Notes under the pieces: model-generated
Told to the model about the DNA's origin: nothing
The model's input: only the letters and a program-made list of their open reading frames with translations
Databases searched by the model: none
Part shown: positions 1-8,065 of the stretch, piece after piece
Layout of the letters: every line of letters begins with the position of its first letter
Position numbering within the stretch: position 1 is the stretch's first letter
Origin: DAOPMC01 sp035392025
Lineage (GTDB): Bacteria > Bacillota_I > Bacilli_A > RF39 > UBA660
Assembly (NCBI GenBank): GCA_035392025.1
Contig: DAOPMC010000010.1
Location: forward strand, 1-36,115
DNA length: 36,115 bases
Direction of reading: 5' to 3'
Program-made: the position numbers and the translations under genes

Positions 1-883
1 TCACCTTATAGATAGTCTCTTTATTAAAGAACCCATCATCCATATTTTTATAGTTTTTCTTTATCTCCATGTTATATGTTCTAAGCCACGCGTCATCTAA
101 ATCACCATGAATTCCTTTAGCATAAAGGTCTAAAATATCCATAAATTTGATATGACTAATTAAATATTCATCCATAATAACATACCCAATATTTGCCTGT
201 TTCAGTTTATTAATTTCCATTATTCCATTTAATATATTACTAGAATAAATCATCGTCCCTTCAATATTTTCTATTATTGGATAACTTTCTTCAGATTTTT
301 CATCTGTTATTAAATACATTTTATTAGTTTTACTCTTTTTATGATATTTAAAATAATTAGTAAGTAGTTCCCTTTTAGAAAAAGAAGCCATTTGGTATCC
401 AAATATATTAACAAAAAATGATATATTTTTAAGTTTATGTGCTATTGCAACCATGTCCTTGGTTGTTATAACATTAGCTAAAACTGTGCCTTTTATTCCT
501 TTAGAAATATAATAATTAATGGTTTCATAATTTGTTGCCATAAAACTTTGATCCCATATTAAATCAGTTTTCAAATCAAGTCGCGTTGCAATATTTAGTA
601 CTGCAACATCATGAAAAAAAATACCGTCAAATTTCATTGTATCAAGTTTTATCAATAACTTTTCTAAAGAGGCAAGTTCCTTATTAGAAAAAATCTTATC
701 TAATTCTATAAACATTGGCTTATCATCACCAATCATATTTTTAATTATTTGTAGTGAAGCTGTCGTTAAGGCACATCTATTGTTAATTGAAAATCCTTTT
801 ATGCCAAAAAGAAACGCATCTGCGCCCTTTTTAATATAACTATTCAATATATTTATATCTGGGTTTTTAACAATTATTTTCAT
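1..883 (-). CDS. Peptidase U32 family protein, TrhP/YrrN-like (3' end beyond window)
   Basis: The frame is open from the ATG at 883 to base 1, giving 294 codons with no stop, so the C-terminus lies outside the window. The start follows an AGAGGTTGTAAT ribosome site and lies 1 base after the trmR stop. The protein has the beta/alpha-barrel look of the U32 family: a GADAFLFG segment near residue 30, FDGIFFHDVAVLN, and the typical FGYQMASFSKRELL stretch. B. subtilis YrrN/YrrO (TrhP1/TrhP2) of this family are needed for 5-hydroxyuridine formation at tRNA position 34, and trmR, the methylase for that base, sits directly upstream here as in B. subtilis. A role in the mo5U pathway is therefore likely. 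A true protease is less likely. Confidence 0.85.
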   Translation of the reverse strand, partial: MKIIVKNPDINILNSYIKKGADAFLFGIKGFSINNRCALTTASLQIIKNMIGDDKPMFIELDKIFSNKELASLEKLLIKLDTMKFDGIFFHDVAVLNIATRLDLKTDLIWDQSFMATNYETINYYISKGIKGTVLANVITTKDMVAIAHKLKNISFFVNIFGYQMASFSKRELLTNYFKYHKKSKTNKMYLITDEKSEESYPIIENIEGTMIYSSNILNGIMEINKLKQANIGYVIMDEYLISHIKFMDILDLYAKGIHGDLDDAWLRTYNMEIKKNYKNMDDGFFNKETIYKV

Positions 884-884
884 A

Positions 885-1481
885 TTACAACCTCTTTTCA
901 GAAACTGCTATACCATCACCAACATCATATATTTTAGTCTTATATCGAATATTATTTTCCAAAAAATATATATATTCTTTTATTTTTCTTACTAACGATC
1001 TAATGTTTTTACTTTCAATTTTCTTTTCTTCTTGGGCAACATATCCGTGGAATGCCATATTGTCAGTAATAACATATCCGCTTGTATTTAAATTCTTCTC
1101 AAAGTGTGTGAAAAATTCTTTATTTTTGCCTTTAGCGGCATCAATGAATATTAAATCAAATTTATCTGCTAATCTTACTGTCAAAGCATCTTTATAAATT
1201 AAAGTTATTCGCTCTTCTTGTTTAAATTTTTTAACATTTTTTAGTGCCTCAAAGTATCTTTCTTTATTTTTTTCAATAGTGGTTATTTTTAGATTAGGCT
1301 GTGAAAGAGCCATCATAATTGATGAATATCCTGTTCCTGTGCCTATTTCCAAAATACTCCTGATATCGTGAGTATCAATAAAATTAATCATAAAATCAAT
1401 TCCATCATCTACCATAATTGGAATATTATCATCTAATGCTTTCTTTTTCATTTCTCTAATCTTATTATATATATTTTCCAT
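885..1481 (-). CDS. trmR: tRNA 5-hydroxyuridine methyltransferase (YrrM-like O-methyltransferase)
   Basis: A 198-residue SAM-dependent O-methyltransferase. The SAM-binding motif I is ILEIGTGTGYSSIMMA at about 42-57, followed by ITTIEKN (motif II acid) and FDLIFIDAAKGK at about 108-119, where the acidic residue of the family metal site lies. The family shared with catechol/caffeoyl-CoA methyltransferases usually has 200-220 residues, so this is full length. In B. subtilis TrmR (YrrM) converts 5-hydroxyuridine-34 of tRNA to 5-methoxyuridine. The flanking mltG and U32 genes match the B. subtilis order, which supports this role over a small-molecule methylase. Confidence 0.87.
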   Translation of the reverse strand: MENIYNKIREMKKKALDDNIPIMVDDGIDFMINFIDTHDIRSILEIGTGTGYSSIMMALSQPNLKITTIEKNKERYFEALKNVKKFKQEERITLIYKDALTVRLADKFDLIFIDAAKGKNKEFFTHFEKNLNTSGYVITDNMAFHGYVAQEEKKIESKNIRSLVRKIKEYIYFLENNIRYKTKIYDVGDGIAVSEKRL

Positions 1482-1492
1482 ATGATGCCCTC

Positions 1493-2557
1493 CTACATAT
1501 CACACCAATTGCCTTCACTTTTAAGTGTGGCAATAGTATTATTATGCCCTGACTCTGTTTTATTTAAATATGTATTTCCTTTACAGTCTGCTACAAAATA
1601 ATAGTAAGAATGTGATGTTGGGTATAGTGTTGCTCTAATAGATGCTTCCCCAGAATTACAAATTGGACCTACTGGTAATTTAGATACACATGTTCCTCTA
1701 GTATTATAAGCATTGCAATCGTTTATATGGCTACCTAACCCTTTAGTCCAATCGTCCATTTTAGCACCATAATATCCGGTTACATCGCTTCCTAAAGTCC
1801 ATCCTGATTTCAATCTATTGTAAAATACTCCTGCTACTTTGGCTCTGTCATTAGAAGATGCCCCCTCTAACTCAACAATTGATGCGAGTGTCAATATTTC
1901 ATGAATTGAATAATCACTTGTTTCTATTTTACTTTTATATTTTTCTAAAATAATGCTTGTATGGTCAAGCATTTTCTCAAATATAGTTGCAACTGATGAA
2001 TCTTCATATATTCTATACGTCTCGGGGAACAAATATCCTTCAAGTGGATAATAGATATCTTCATCTAAAATTTCATCTTCCAAAAACCAATATTTATCTA
2101 TTAATTTTTTCAAATAATCTTTATCAGCAATTTTATTCATAACTTCATCATAAGAATTAAAAGTGTTGTTTTCAATTATTCTTGCCACAGCACGCATATT
2201 TAATCCTTCTCTAAAAGTTATATTGACTTCTTCTCTTCCCACTCCACCTTCTAGTAGAGTTGCTACCATTTTTTTAACACCCATATCTGGCGTAAGTTTA
2301 TATGACGCAGCCTCTATTTCTGTAATATTATTTAATTTTAAATACAAATTAAAGAAAAATGCTGATTTAATTAACTCTTTTTCTTCTAAAATATCTCCTA
2401 TATCATTAAGCACAGTTCCCACTGGAATTGCTACTTTAACTACTTCGTCACTATTACTTATTGGTGCCAGTTTAACATTATATGTAATACCGAACGTAAC
2501 TATTATAACTGCTACTAAAATTAATATAGTTAGTGCTATATTCCTAAATCTTTTCAT
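1493..2557 (-). CDS. mltG: Endolytic peptidoglycan transglycosylase MltG (YceG-like)
   Basis: A 354-residue protein with one N-terminal membrane helix (about 7-27) and an extracytoplasmic YceG domain. The family signatures PLEGYLFPETY (171-181) and LTLASIVELEG (222-232) are present. The glutamate at about 229 corresponds to the catalytic Glu of E. coli MltG. The C-terminal part has the LPVGPICNSGEASIRA block typical of the family. MltG cleaves nascent glycan strands next to the synthases and sets strand length. The gene lies between DUF1292 and trmR, as in Bacillus (yrrL). The start ATG is preceded by AAGGAGTAGTAT. Confidence 0.93.
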   Translation of the reverse strand: MKRFRNIALTILILVAVIIVTFGITYNVKLAPISNSDEVVKVAIPVGTVLNDIGDILEEKELIKSAFFFNLYLKLNNITEIEAASYKLTPDMGVKKMVATLLEGGVGREEVNITFREGLNMRAVARIIENNTFNSYDEVMNKIADKDYLKKLIDKYWFLEDEILDEDIYYPLEGYLFPETYRIYEDSSVATIFEKMLDHTSIILEKYKSKIETSDYSIHEILTLASIVELEGASSNDRAKVAGVFYNRLKSGWTLGSDVTGYYGAKMDDWTKGLGSHINDCNAYNTRGTCVSKLPVGPICNSGEASIRATLYPTSHSYYYFVADCKGNTYLNKTESGHNNTIATLKSEGNWCDM

Positions 2558-2573
2558 ATACTACTCCTTCATG

Positions 2574-2867
2574 TTAATTTTCGTCTTCTTTATTCTTTTT
2601 TGCTTGTTCCTCTTGAATAGTATTCAATATTGTTTCAACTATTTTCCATTCCTTTTCTGTTTCTACTGGATATAACTTAGTATCTTTACCCGTTGGATCA
2701 TATGTTGATGCATATACTTGAACATTCCCGCTATCATCCTTAGTATTATCTGTATATGCGATATAACTCTTATTAGTTTCTTTAGAATCAAAAGTAAAAA
2801 GTACTTGGCATTCTACTTCTTCTCCCTTATCATTAATTATCTTAAAAAAATCTTTTTTATCTTCCAT
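2574..2867 (-). CDS. DUF1292 family protein (YrzB-like)
   Basis: A small acidic protein of 97 residues, matching the DUF1292 family, which is almost always encoded next to ruvX and ireB in Firmicutes. The visible pattern is an N-terminal ...FKIINDKGEEVECQVLFTF strand segment, then SYIAYTD, VQVYASTYDP and a charged C-terminal tail rich in K and E. It starts 2 bases after the ruvX stop, so translation is probably coupled. No biochemical function is known for the family. A second member lies at 24628-24915 in this window. Confidence 0.85.
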   Translation of the reverse strand: MEDKKDFFKIINDKGEEVECQVLFTFDSKETNKSYIAYTDNTKDDSGNVQVYASTYDPTGKDTKLYPVETEKEWKIVETILNTIQEEQAKKNKEDEN

Positions 2868-2869
2868 AT

Positions 2870-3289
2870 TTATGCTTCCTTTCTTCTATCTAAATATGAT
2901 TGGAGTATTATTATTGCCGATACACCATCAACCACTTTTTTTCTTTTCTTTCGCGACAAATCTGCATCTATTAAAACAGACTCTGCTAATTTAGTTGTCA
3001 ATCTTTCGTCTTCTAATACTACCTCGCATGCCAGTATTTGTTCTAGCATATTTTTAAATTCTAAAGTTTTTTGTCCTCGTTCACCAACTGTATTATTCAT
3101 ATTTTTAGGCCAACCTAAAACTATTTTTGCAATATCTTCTTTTTTTACTATTTCACAAATTATATCTATTAAACATTCATAATTACCATTATAAGATATA
3201 TTTTTATAAAAAGATGCAATCATTCTAGTTTTGTCTGAAATTGCAATTCCTAAACTTCTAGCACCTAAATCAAGTCCTAAATATCTCAT
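2870..3289 (-). CDS. ruvX: RuvX/YqgF family Holliday-junction resolvase-like nuclease
   Basis: A 139-residue RNase H-fold protein. The first catalytic aspartate is in RYLGLDLGARSLG (Asp7). Further family motifs are IVLGWPKNMNNTVGERG at about 76-92, VVLEDERLTT at about 114-123, and the final acid in VVDGVSA. The length is normal for the family. Members are reported to process pre-16S rRNA and to resolve branched DNA. The ATG overlaps the end of ireB by 4 bases, so the two are translationally coupled. Confidence 0.93.
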   Translation of the reverse strand: MRYLGLDLGARSLGIAISDKTRMIASFYKNISYNGNYECLIDIICEIVKKEDIAKIVLGWPKNMNNTVGERGQKTLEFKNMLEQILACEVVLEDERLTTKLAESVLIDADLSRKKRKKVVDGVSAIIILQSYLDRRKEA

Positions 3290-3540
3290 TTGTCAATGTT
3301 TAAATAATTATCCAACAATACTTCTAGTATTTGTTCGCGATCTAATTTTTGGATCTTTTTTCTAGCTTCTAAATGATTAGAAATATATCCTACATCACCA
3401 CTTACTAAGTATCCAACTATCTGAACTATTGGATCATATCCTCTTTCTTCTAATGCATCATATACTTCAAATAAAATATCTTTAACAGCTTGTTTGCTTA
3501 ACTCTTTAGAATCAAAAATTATAGTATTATTAACTTCCAA
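3286..3540 (-). CDS. ireB: IreB family regulatory protein (UPF0297, YrzL-like)
   Basis: An 84-residue protein with the family pattern: N-terminal NTIIFDSKE, VYDALEERGYDP, and IVQIVGYLVSGDVGYISNHLEAR, then a basic/acidic C-terminal helix. In Enterococcus IreB is a substrate of the PASTA kinase IreK and modulates cell-wall stress resistance. The start is a TTG at 3540, not an ATG; it is preceded by GAGGTGGGATA at good distance, and no better in-frame start exists. It is the first gene of its operon, with its own promoter immediately upstream. The usual upstream neighbour alaS is replaced here by the t6A operon. Confidence 0.88.
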   Translation of the reverse strand: MEVNNTIIFDSKELSKQAVKDILFEVYDALEERGYDPIVQIVGYLVSGDVGYISNHLEARKKIQKLDREQILEVLLDNYLNIDK

Positions 3541-3564
3541 TATCCCACCTCTTTTAATATATTT

Positions 3565-3593
3565 ATTTTACCATTACTGACAAATATAATCAA
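3565..3593 (-). promoter_or_regulatory. Promoter of the ireB-ruvX-mltG-trmR operon
   Basis: On the minus strand TTGATT (3593-3588), a 17-base spacer and TAAAAT (3570-3565) form a sigma-A type promoter. The TGG before the -10 makes it an extended -10. It sits between the tsaD terminator and the ireB ribosome site. Confidence 0.7.
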
Positions 3594-3611
3594 ATATTTT
3601 TAATAATAAAA

Positions 3612-3633
3612 ACTAGTGTAAATATTCACTAGT
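3612..3633 (-). terminator. Intrinsic terminator of the tsaE-tsaD operon
   Basis: A perfect 7-bp inverted repeat ACTAGTG / CACTAGT flanks an 8-base loop. It overlaps the TAG stop of tsaD and is followed on the minus strand by TTTTATTATT. Confidence 0.7.
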
Positions 3634-4617
3634 CTTTGTATTTAGTTTTAAATCTGTAAAAATGCCTTTTTGATATAGAAAATATCCCGCTACAGCAACC
3701 ATTACCGCATTATCAGTACAATTAACAATGCTTGGATAAGAAAAATTAAAATTGTTCTTTTCCCCAAGTTTGCTAAATTCATCTCTTAAACCACTATTTG
3801 CAGCAACACCACCAGCTAATATTAAATTGTTGACATCATATTGTTTCATTGCTCTCAATGTTTTACTTGTAAGAGATTTAATAACTACCTCTTGGAAAGA
3901 TGATGCTAAATTATTATTATTAATTTCATTACCCATTTTATGCTCTTTATTTACTAAATTAATAACAGCACTCTTCAAGCCACTAAAACTGAAATTAAAA
4001 CTATCATCATCAAGTGGAACAGGCAATTTGTAAAGTGAAGTGCCGACTTTCGCCATTTTGTCAATTATTGGTCCTCCTGGATATCCAACTCCCATAACAC
4101 GTGCAACTTTATCGTAGCACTCTCCAACCGCATCATCAAGCGTTCCACCGATTCGTTCAAAATTATAGTGCTCTCTCATAATAATTAAATCTGTATGTCC
4201 TCCACTAATAACAAGTGCTATAAGTGGAAATTCTAAATCTTTCTCAATATTGTTTGCATAAATATGACCTGCAATATGATGCACTGGAATAAGAGGTTTT
4301 GCCGTTACCATACTCATAGTTTTGGCAGCTTCAACTCCGACAAGCAAACTACCATTTAATCCAGGACCATATGTAACTGCTATTGCATCAATATCTTGTA
4401 TTTTCATATTGGCATCCTTTAAACACTTATCTAAAACATCAGTAATATTAAAAACATGATTACGACTTGCAATTTCAGGAACTACCCCACCATATAGCGT
4501 ATGAATATCTATTTGACTAAGTATTACAGAAGATAGAACTTCCTTACCATTTTTAACTATTGCTGCACTGGTCTCATCGCAACTAGATTCGATCCCTAAT
4601 ATATATACATCTTTCAT
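3613..4617 (-). CDS. tsaD: tRNA N6-adenosine threonylcarbamoyltransferase TsaD
   Basis: The 334-residue Kae1/TsaD ASKHA-fold enzyme transfers threonylcarbamoyl from TC-AMP to A37 of ANN-decoding tRNAs. It opens with GIESSCDETSAAIV, and the metal-binding HHIAGH motif is at 113-118. Further blocks are LVISGGHTDL, DDAVGECYDKVARVMGVGYPGG and LAGGVAANSGLR. The length is typical. It is the last gene of the t6A operon, starting 1 base after the rimI stop, and works with TsaB and TsaE encoded upstream. TsaC is not in the window. Confidence 0.97.
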   Translation of the reverse strand: MKDVYILGIESSCDETSAAIVKNGKEVLSSVILSQIDIHTLYGGVVPEIASRNHVFNITDVLDKCLKDANMKIQDIDAIAVTYGPGLNGSLLVGVEAAKTMSMVTAKPLIPVHHIAGHIYANNIEKDLEFPLIALVISGGHTDLIIMREHYNFERIGGTLDDAVGECYDKVARVMGVGYPGGPIIDKMAKVGTSLYKLPVPLDDDSFNFSFSGLKSAVINLVNKEHKMGNEINNNNLASSFQEVVIKSLTSKTLRAMKQYDVNNLILAGGVAANSGLRDEFSKLGEKNNFNFSYPSIVNCTDNAVMVAVAGYFLYQKGIFTDLKLNTKTSEYLH

Positions 4618-4618
4618 A

Positions 4619-4957
4619 CTATATCACCTTCTCCATTAATATTCCATCTATCCCATTATAATATTTCTCTCTTACTGCAACTTTTTTAAAACCAAATTTT
4701 TCATATAAATGAATTGCAATTTTATTTATAGAATTAACCTCTAAAGTAATATTAGTTTTATTATTATTCTTAGCATAATCAATAATATAATTCATTAGAT
4801 TAGATGCTATTTTTTGATTACGATATTGTTCATTTACAAATATATTTACAATCTCAATACGATCATATATATCACTAATTTCAATATATCCTTTATTTTC
4901 ATATTCAAAAACTTTAAGGAATGGATTATTACTATCGTTAACTTTCTCTTTTATCAT
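4619..4957 (-). CDS. rimI: RimI-like GNAT N-acetyltransferase
   Basis: A 112-residue, rather short GNAT protein. Acetyl-CoA motif A is IFVNEQYRNQKIASNLM at about 56-72, and motif B is N..AIHLYEKFGFKKVAVREKYY near the C-terminus. RimI acetylates the N-terminus of ribosomal protein S18 in E. coli, and in Firmicutes it is usually encoded between tsaB and tsaD, as here. RimI proteins usually have about 145-160 residues; the N-terminal strand and helix are reduced here. The ATG overlaps the end of tsaB by 20 bases. Confidence 0.82.
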   Translation of the reverse strand: MIKEKVNDSNNPFLKVFEYENKGYIEISDIYDRIEIVNIFVNEQYRNQKIASNLMNYIIDYAKNNNKTNITLEVNSINKIAIHLYEKFGFKKVAVREKYYNGIDGILMEKVI

Positions 4958-5576
4958 TTTTCTCTAAGTTTTCCTCTGCTTCTGTCTTTTTTAAATAATT
5001 TGGCACAAATAAATTAGCATCAACTGAATCATTTTTAAAATTATCAACAACATTATTAATGCTAGGAATGTATTCTAAAACACTTAAATTATCAAAAGTA
5101 TCATTAGAAATGTAAACTTTAATGCCGTCTATTTCATTTGCTTTTTTTATTAGGTCGTCTAATTTAATATAGCAATCATTAAGAATAACTTCCTTGTTTT
5201 TATATATTCCAGCGTAAACATATCCTCTTCTAGCATCTATAATGGGTACTGCAATTAGATCCTTACTCGCTGTACATGACATAGCATATAGACTAGATAT
5301 TGGATAAACTTTAATATTATTTAGCCATGCAAAAGTTTTAGCAATCGTAACACCAATTCTTATACCCGTAAAAGAACCAGGCCCATTTATGCAATATATT
5401 TTTTCAATGTCTTTAGGTTTTACCCCATTTTTTAGAAGTAATTCATTTATATCATTGACAGTATATGTTGACAGATCATTATGAGATCTTCTATCAATAC
5501 TGTCAATTAACTTCTCATCTTTTAGTAAACCAATTGTCAAAAAAGATGATGAAGTATCCAAAAAAAGGCTCATCAT
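4938..5576 (-). CDS. tsaB: t6A modification protein TsaB
   Basis: An inactive Kae1-like partner of TsaD in t6A synthesis. It shows LFLDTSSSFLTIGLL at the N-terminus, the CINGPGSFTGIRIGVTIAK block and VPIIDARRGYVYAG. I place the start at the ATG at 5576. It forms an ATGA overlap with the tsaE stop and has GAGG 8 bases upstream. The longer frame to 5591 would need a TTG without a ribosome site. From 5576 the protein has 212 residues, at the short end of the family (about 220-230). Confidence 0.93.
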   Translation of the reverse strand: MMSLFLDTSSSFLTIGLLKDEKLIDSIDRRSHNDLSTYTVNDINELLLKNGVKPKDIEKIYCINGPGSFTGIRIGVTIAKTFAWLNNIKVYPISSLYAMSCTASKDLIAVPIIDARRGYVYAGIYKNKEVILNDCYIKLDDLIKKANEIDGIKVYISNDTFDNLSVLEYIPSINNVVDNFKNDSVDANLFVPNYLKKTEAEENLEKNDKRES

Positions 5577-6025
5577 AAAACGGCCTCGCAAACATCTTCA
5601 TACATTTTACCAATAGGTTTAATAATAAATACTCTAACATCATCATCAATAATAGCGATTTTTACTTCCAGTCGTTCGCTTGGAAGTTCATCTCTTATCA
5701 TATCTGCCCATTCAATAATCGTTACTCCATTTTTGTGAAAATATTCATCAAAATTTATATCTTTTGGACCATCTTCTAATCTATAAACATCCATGTGGTA
5801 TAATGGCATTTCACCATCTTCATATTCTTTAATAATTGTAAAAGTTGGAGAGGTAATTACATCTTGAATACCAAGTGCCCCAGCGAATCCTTTAGTAAAG
5901 GTTGTCTTTCCACTTCCCAAATCCCCAATTAAACAAATAACCATATTAGGAAATTTCTCTGATTCAAAATTTTGTGCTAATTCAATTGTTTCACTTTCAC
6001 TCCTAGAAGTTATTCTATATTCCAT
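5573..6025 (-). CDS. tsaE: t6A modification ATPase TsaE
   Basis: A 150-residue P-loop ATPase with Walker A GDLGSGKTTFTKG, the TSPTF switch-like motif, YHMDVYRL and the conserved IIEWADM near the C-terminus. TsaE drives the TsaB-TsaD complex in tRNA A37 threonylcarbamoylation. The frame extends upstream to an ATG at 6073, but the ATG at 6025 is preceded by TGGTGATAGAA, matching the usual start context in this window. The family also begins at this MEYRITSRSESET position. First gene of the operon; a TGCTAAAAT extended -10 lies just upstream. Confidence 0.94.
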   Translation of the reverse strand: MEYRITSRSESETIELAQNFESEKFPNMVICLIGDLGSGKTTFTKGFAGALGIQDVITSPTFTIIKEYEDGEMPLYHMDVYRLEDGPKDINFDEYFHKNGVTIIEWADMIRDELPSERLEVKIAIIDDDVRVFIIKPIGKMYEDVCEAVL

Positions 6026-6090
6026 TTCTATCACCAAATTAATTTTAGCAAACAAGTAAAAATAGTTCAACATGTTTTTAAAATAAAATA

Positions 6091-6120
6091 TTGTTTTACA
6101 TATTTTATTGATGATATAAT
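6091..6120 (+). promoter_or_regulatory. Promoter of the MurE-like gene
   Basis: TTGTTT (6091-6096), an 18-base spacer and TATAAT (6115-6120). The ribosome site AGGTGAT begins at 6127, so the leader is only about 10 nt. The ATG at 6119 lies inside the -10 element and cannot be the start. Confidence 0.7.
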
Positions 6121-6136
6121 GTCTATAGGTGATAGT

Positions 6137-7576
6137 GTGAAAAAGTTAAATGAATTATTGGATACTAATTTAGATATTGAAATAGAATCAATTGAAGAAG
6201 ATTCTAGAATAAAAGGAAAAAATATTTTGTTTTGTTGTATTAAAGGCCTAAGAGTAGATGGTCATGATTATGTGGAACAAGCTATCAAAAATGGTGCTGT
6301 AGCAATTTTGTGTGAAAAAAAATTAGATATTGATATTCCTCAAATAGTTGTTGATAATACGTCTTATTATATGAATGTGGCTCTTAATAATTTTTATAAT
6401 AAACCAACGGATGATTTCAAACTTGTCGCTGTCACAGGTACAGATGGAAAGACAACCATTGCTAATATGATTTACCAGATTATCAATTATTTTGAAATTG
6501 GTGGAATGATTGGAACCGAAATGGTTATGTGTCCTGGGTTCAGTGAGTTTCAAACGTTTACTACTCCATTTCCAAAAGACTTATATAGATATTTTGACAC
6601 GTTTAATAAACTTGGCTGCAAAAAAGTAGTAATGGAGGCTTCATCTGACAGATTAGGAACCGGCAGACTAGATTCAGTTAATTTTGACATATCAATATAT
6701 ACAAATTTAAAAAGAGAGCACCTAGACAATCATGGTACTTTTGAAAACTATTTAGAAGCAAAAACAAAATTATTTCAATATACGAAAAAAAATGGTGCAT
6801 GTATCATTAATAATGATGATGAATATAATGAATATTTTAAAGATGCAGCAAATGCAAAAATTATAACATATGGCATAAACACAAAAGCCGACTTGGTAGC
6901 ACAAAATATTGTCATCGAATTTGGAAAACTTTTTTTTGAAATTGATGGATATCTTGGACATCATAAAATATATTGTCCTCTATCTGGAAAATTTAATGTA
7001 TCAAATTTGCTTGCTGTAATTATTGCAACTACCCAATTAGGATATGATATCGAAGAAGTTATTAAAGCCATAAGATATTTAAAAACAGTCCCCGGTAGAC
7101 AAGAAATAATTGATCTTGGTCAACCCTTTAGAGTGATGATTGATCTGGTTGTTACTGGTCAAGGATGGGAAAAACTATATGAATATGTAAAACCTTTTAC
7201 TTCCGGTAAAATAATTGCAGTTTTAGGTGCTAAAGGTGAAAGATATGAAGGACGTCACATTGATTTAGGAAATGCCGTTTCAAAATATGCCGATTATGCT
7301 ATATTGACATCAGAAAATCCCAAATCACAAGATCCTTATAAACTGATTACTGATGTTTTATTAAGAGAATCTAAACCTAGACAGTATGAGATCATAATTG
7401 ATAGAGATCAAGCTATTAAGAAAGCAATAAGTATTGCCCAACCAGGAGATAGCGTTTTGATAACTGGCAAGGCGCATGAAAACTATCAAGAGATAAAAGG
7501 AGAATTTGTCCCATACGCAGGAGATACCGCAACAGCACAAAAATATATAAAACAATTCTTTGTAACAAACAAATAG
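6137..7576 (+). CDS. MurE-like Mur ligase (UDP-MurNAc-dipeptide:amino acid ligase family)
   Basis: A three-domain Mur ligase of 479 residues from the GTG at 6137, which follows AGGTGATA as other starts here do. The N-terminal domain has DSRIKGKNILFCCIKG. The ATP-binding P-loop is VTGTDGKTT at about residue 98. The conserved metal-site segment MEASSDRLGTGRL follows, then the C-terminal domain with LGAKGERYEGRH and LITGKAHENYQ. MurE adds the third residue (Lys or meso-DAP) to the wall peptide. Two departures stand out. The normal DYAHTP motif reads DLVVTGQGWEKL, and the substrate-specificity motif DNPR of DAP-adding enzymes reads ENPK. It may be a divergent MurE or a paralogue with another substrate. 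It stands alone, divergent from the t6A operon. Confidence 0.8.
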   Translation: MKKLNELLDTNLDIEIESIEEDSRIKGKNILFCCIKGLRVDGHDYVEQAIKNGAVAILCEKKLDIDIPQIVVDNTSYYMNVALNNFYNKPTDDFKLVAVTGTDGKTTIANMIYQIINYFEIGGMIGTEMVMCPGFSEFQTFTTPFPKDLYRYFDTFNKLGCKKVVMEASSDRLGTGRLDSVNFDISIYTNLKREHLDNHGTFENYLEAKTKLFQYTKKNGACIINNDDEYNEYFKDAANAKIITYGINTKADLVAQNIVIEFGKLFFEIDGYLGHHKIYCPLSGKFNVSNLLAVIIATTQLGYDIEEVIKAIRYLKTVPGRQEIIDLGQPFRVMIDLVVTGQGWEKLYEYVKPFTSGKIIAVLGAKGERYEGRHIDLGNAVSKYADYAILTSENPKSQDPYKLITDVLLRESKPRQYEIIIDRDQAIKKAISIAQPGDSVLITGKAHENYQEIKGEFVPYAGDTATAQKYIKQFFVTNK

Positions 7577-7594
7577 CAGCCTTTGCTGCTATTT
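7571..7594 (+). terminator. Bidirectional terminator between the MurE-like gene and hsp20
   Basis: A perfect 10-bp stem AAATAGCAGC / GCTGCTATTT with CTTT loop, overlapping the stop of the MurE-like gene and ending at the hsp20 stop. The run TTATTT follows on the plus strand, and a T-rich run follows on the minus strand. Confidence 0.8.
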
Positions 7595-7984
7595 TTATTT
7601 AATTTCAATTTTCTTTTTATTATCGATGACTTCTTTTTTAGGAATTACAATATTTAGTGTTCCATCTTTAAACTCTGCATCAATTTTCTCACTATCAGCA
7701 TCGCCAATGTAAAATCTTCTTTGATAAGATCCAAATATTCTTTCCTTCCTAATATAGTTTGCTTTTTCTTCATCAATGTTATTCTCTTTAGAGGCTGATA
7801 TTGTTAAGTAATTATCATCACAATCAATGTTAATATCCTCTTTTGAAAAACCTGGAATATCCATTACGATATGATATTTATTATCCTTCTCATAAATGTC
7901 ACATTTCAAACTATTAACGGTTTTTTCTGGGAAAAAATCATCAAAAAAATCATCTAAATAATATTTTTTTGGTATTAAATTCAT
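7595..7984 (-). CDS. Small heat shock protein (Hsp20/alpha-crystallin)
   Basis: A 129-residue sHsp. The alpha-crystallin domain runs from about residue 30 (YHIVMDIPGFSKEDINI) to the conserved FKDGTLNIVIPK near 107-118, which carries the G-x-L motif, and ends in KKKIEIK. The N-terminal arm is short and contains the FDDFF stretch. It acts as an ATP-independent holdase in the cytoplasm. The ATG follows GGAGAGGTG. The upstream sequence holds a clear sigma-A promoter overlapped by a CIRCE operator, so it should be repressed by HrcA. hrcA is not in the window. Confidence 0.93.
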   Translation of the reverse strand: MNLIPKKYYLDDFFDDFFPEKTVNSLKCDIYEKDNKYHIVMDIPGFSKEDINIDCDDNYLTISASKENNIDEEKANYIRKERIFGSYQRRFYIGDADSEKIDAEFKDGTLNIVIPKKEVIDNKKKIEIK

Positions 7985-8008
7985 AATACACCTCTCCTTT
8001 CATTATTA

Positions 8009-8037
8009 ATTATATTACTGCAATTAGCGCTTGTCAA
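8009..8037 (-). promoter_or_regulatory. Promoter of hsp20
   Basis: Consensus TTGACA (8037-8032), a 17-base spacer and TATAAT (8014-8009) on the minus strand. The -35 lies inside the CIRCE operator. Confidence 0.88.
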
Positions 8038-8050
8038 TACTAAGTGCTAA
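8024..8050 (-). promoter_or_regulatory. CIRCE operator (HrcA binding site)
   Basis: Inverted repeat TTAGCGCTT, 9-base spacer, AAGTGCTAA. It fits the CIRCE layout TTAGCACTC-N9-GAGTGCTAA, with the outer C/G pair changed to T/A and one G in place of A. It covers the hsp20 -35 element, so HrcA bound here would block RNA polymerase. Confidence 0.88.
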
Positions 8051-8065
8051 TTATTTTTATTTTTA

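Noticed and set aside
2163..2675. 170-codon plus-strand frame over mltG
   Set aside because: Shadow of mltG and DUF1292; no start signals and no recognisable protein pattern.
5577..5591. N-terminal extension of TsaB to 5591
   Set aside because: It would start with TTG without a ribosome site, while the ATG at 5576 overlaps the tsaE stop as ATGA.
6119..6136. ATG at 6119 as the start of the MurE-like protein
   Set aside because: The ATG shares bases with the TATAAT -10 element; the GTG at 6137 has the AGGTGATA context used throughout the window.
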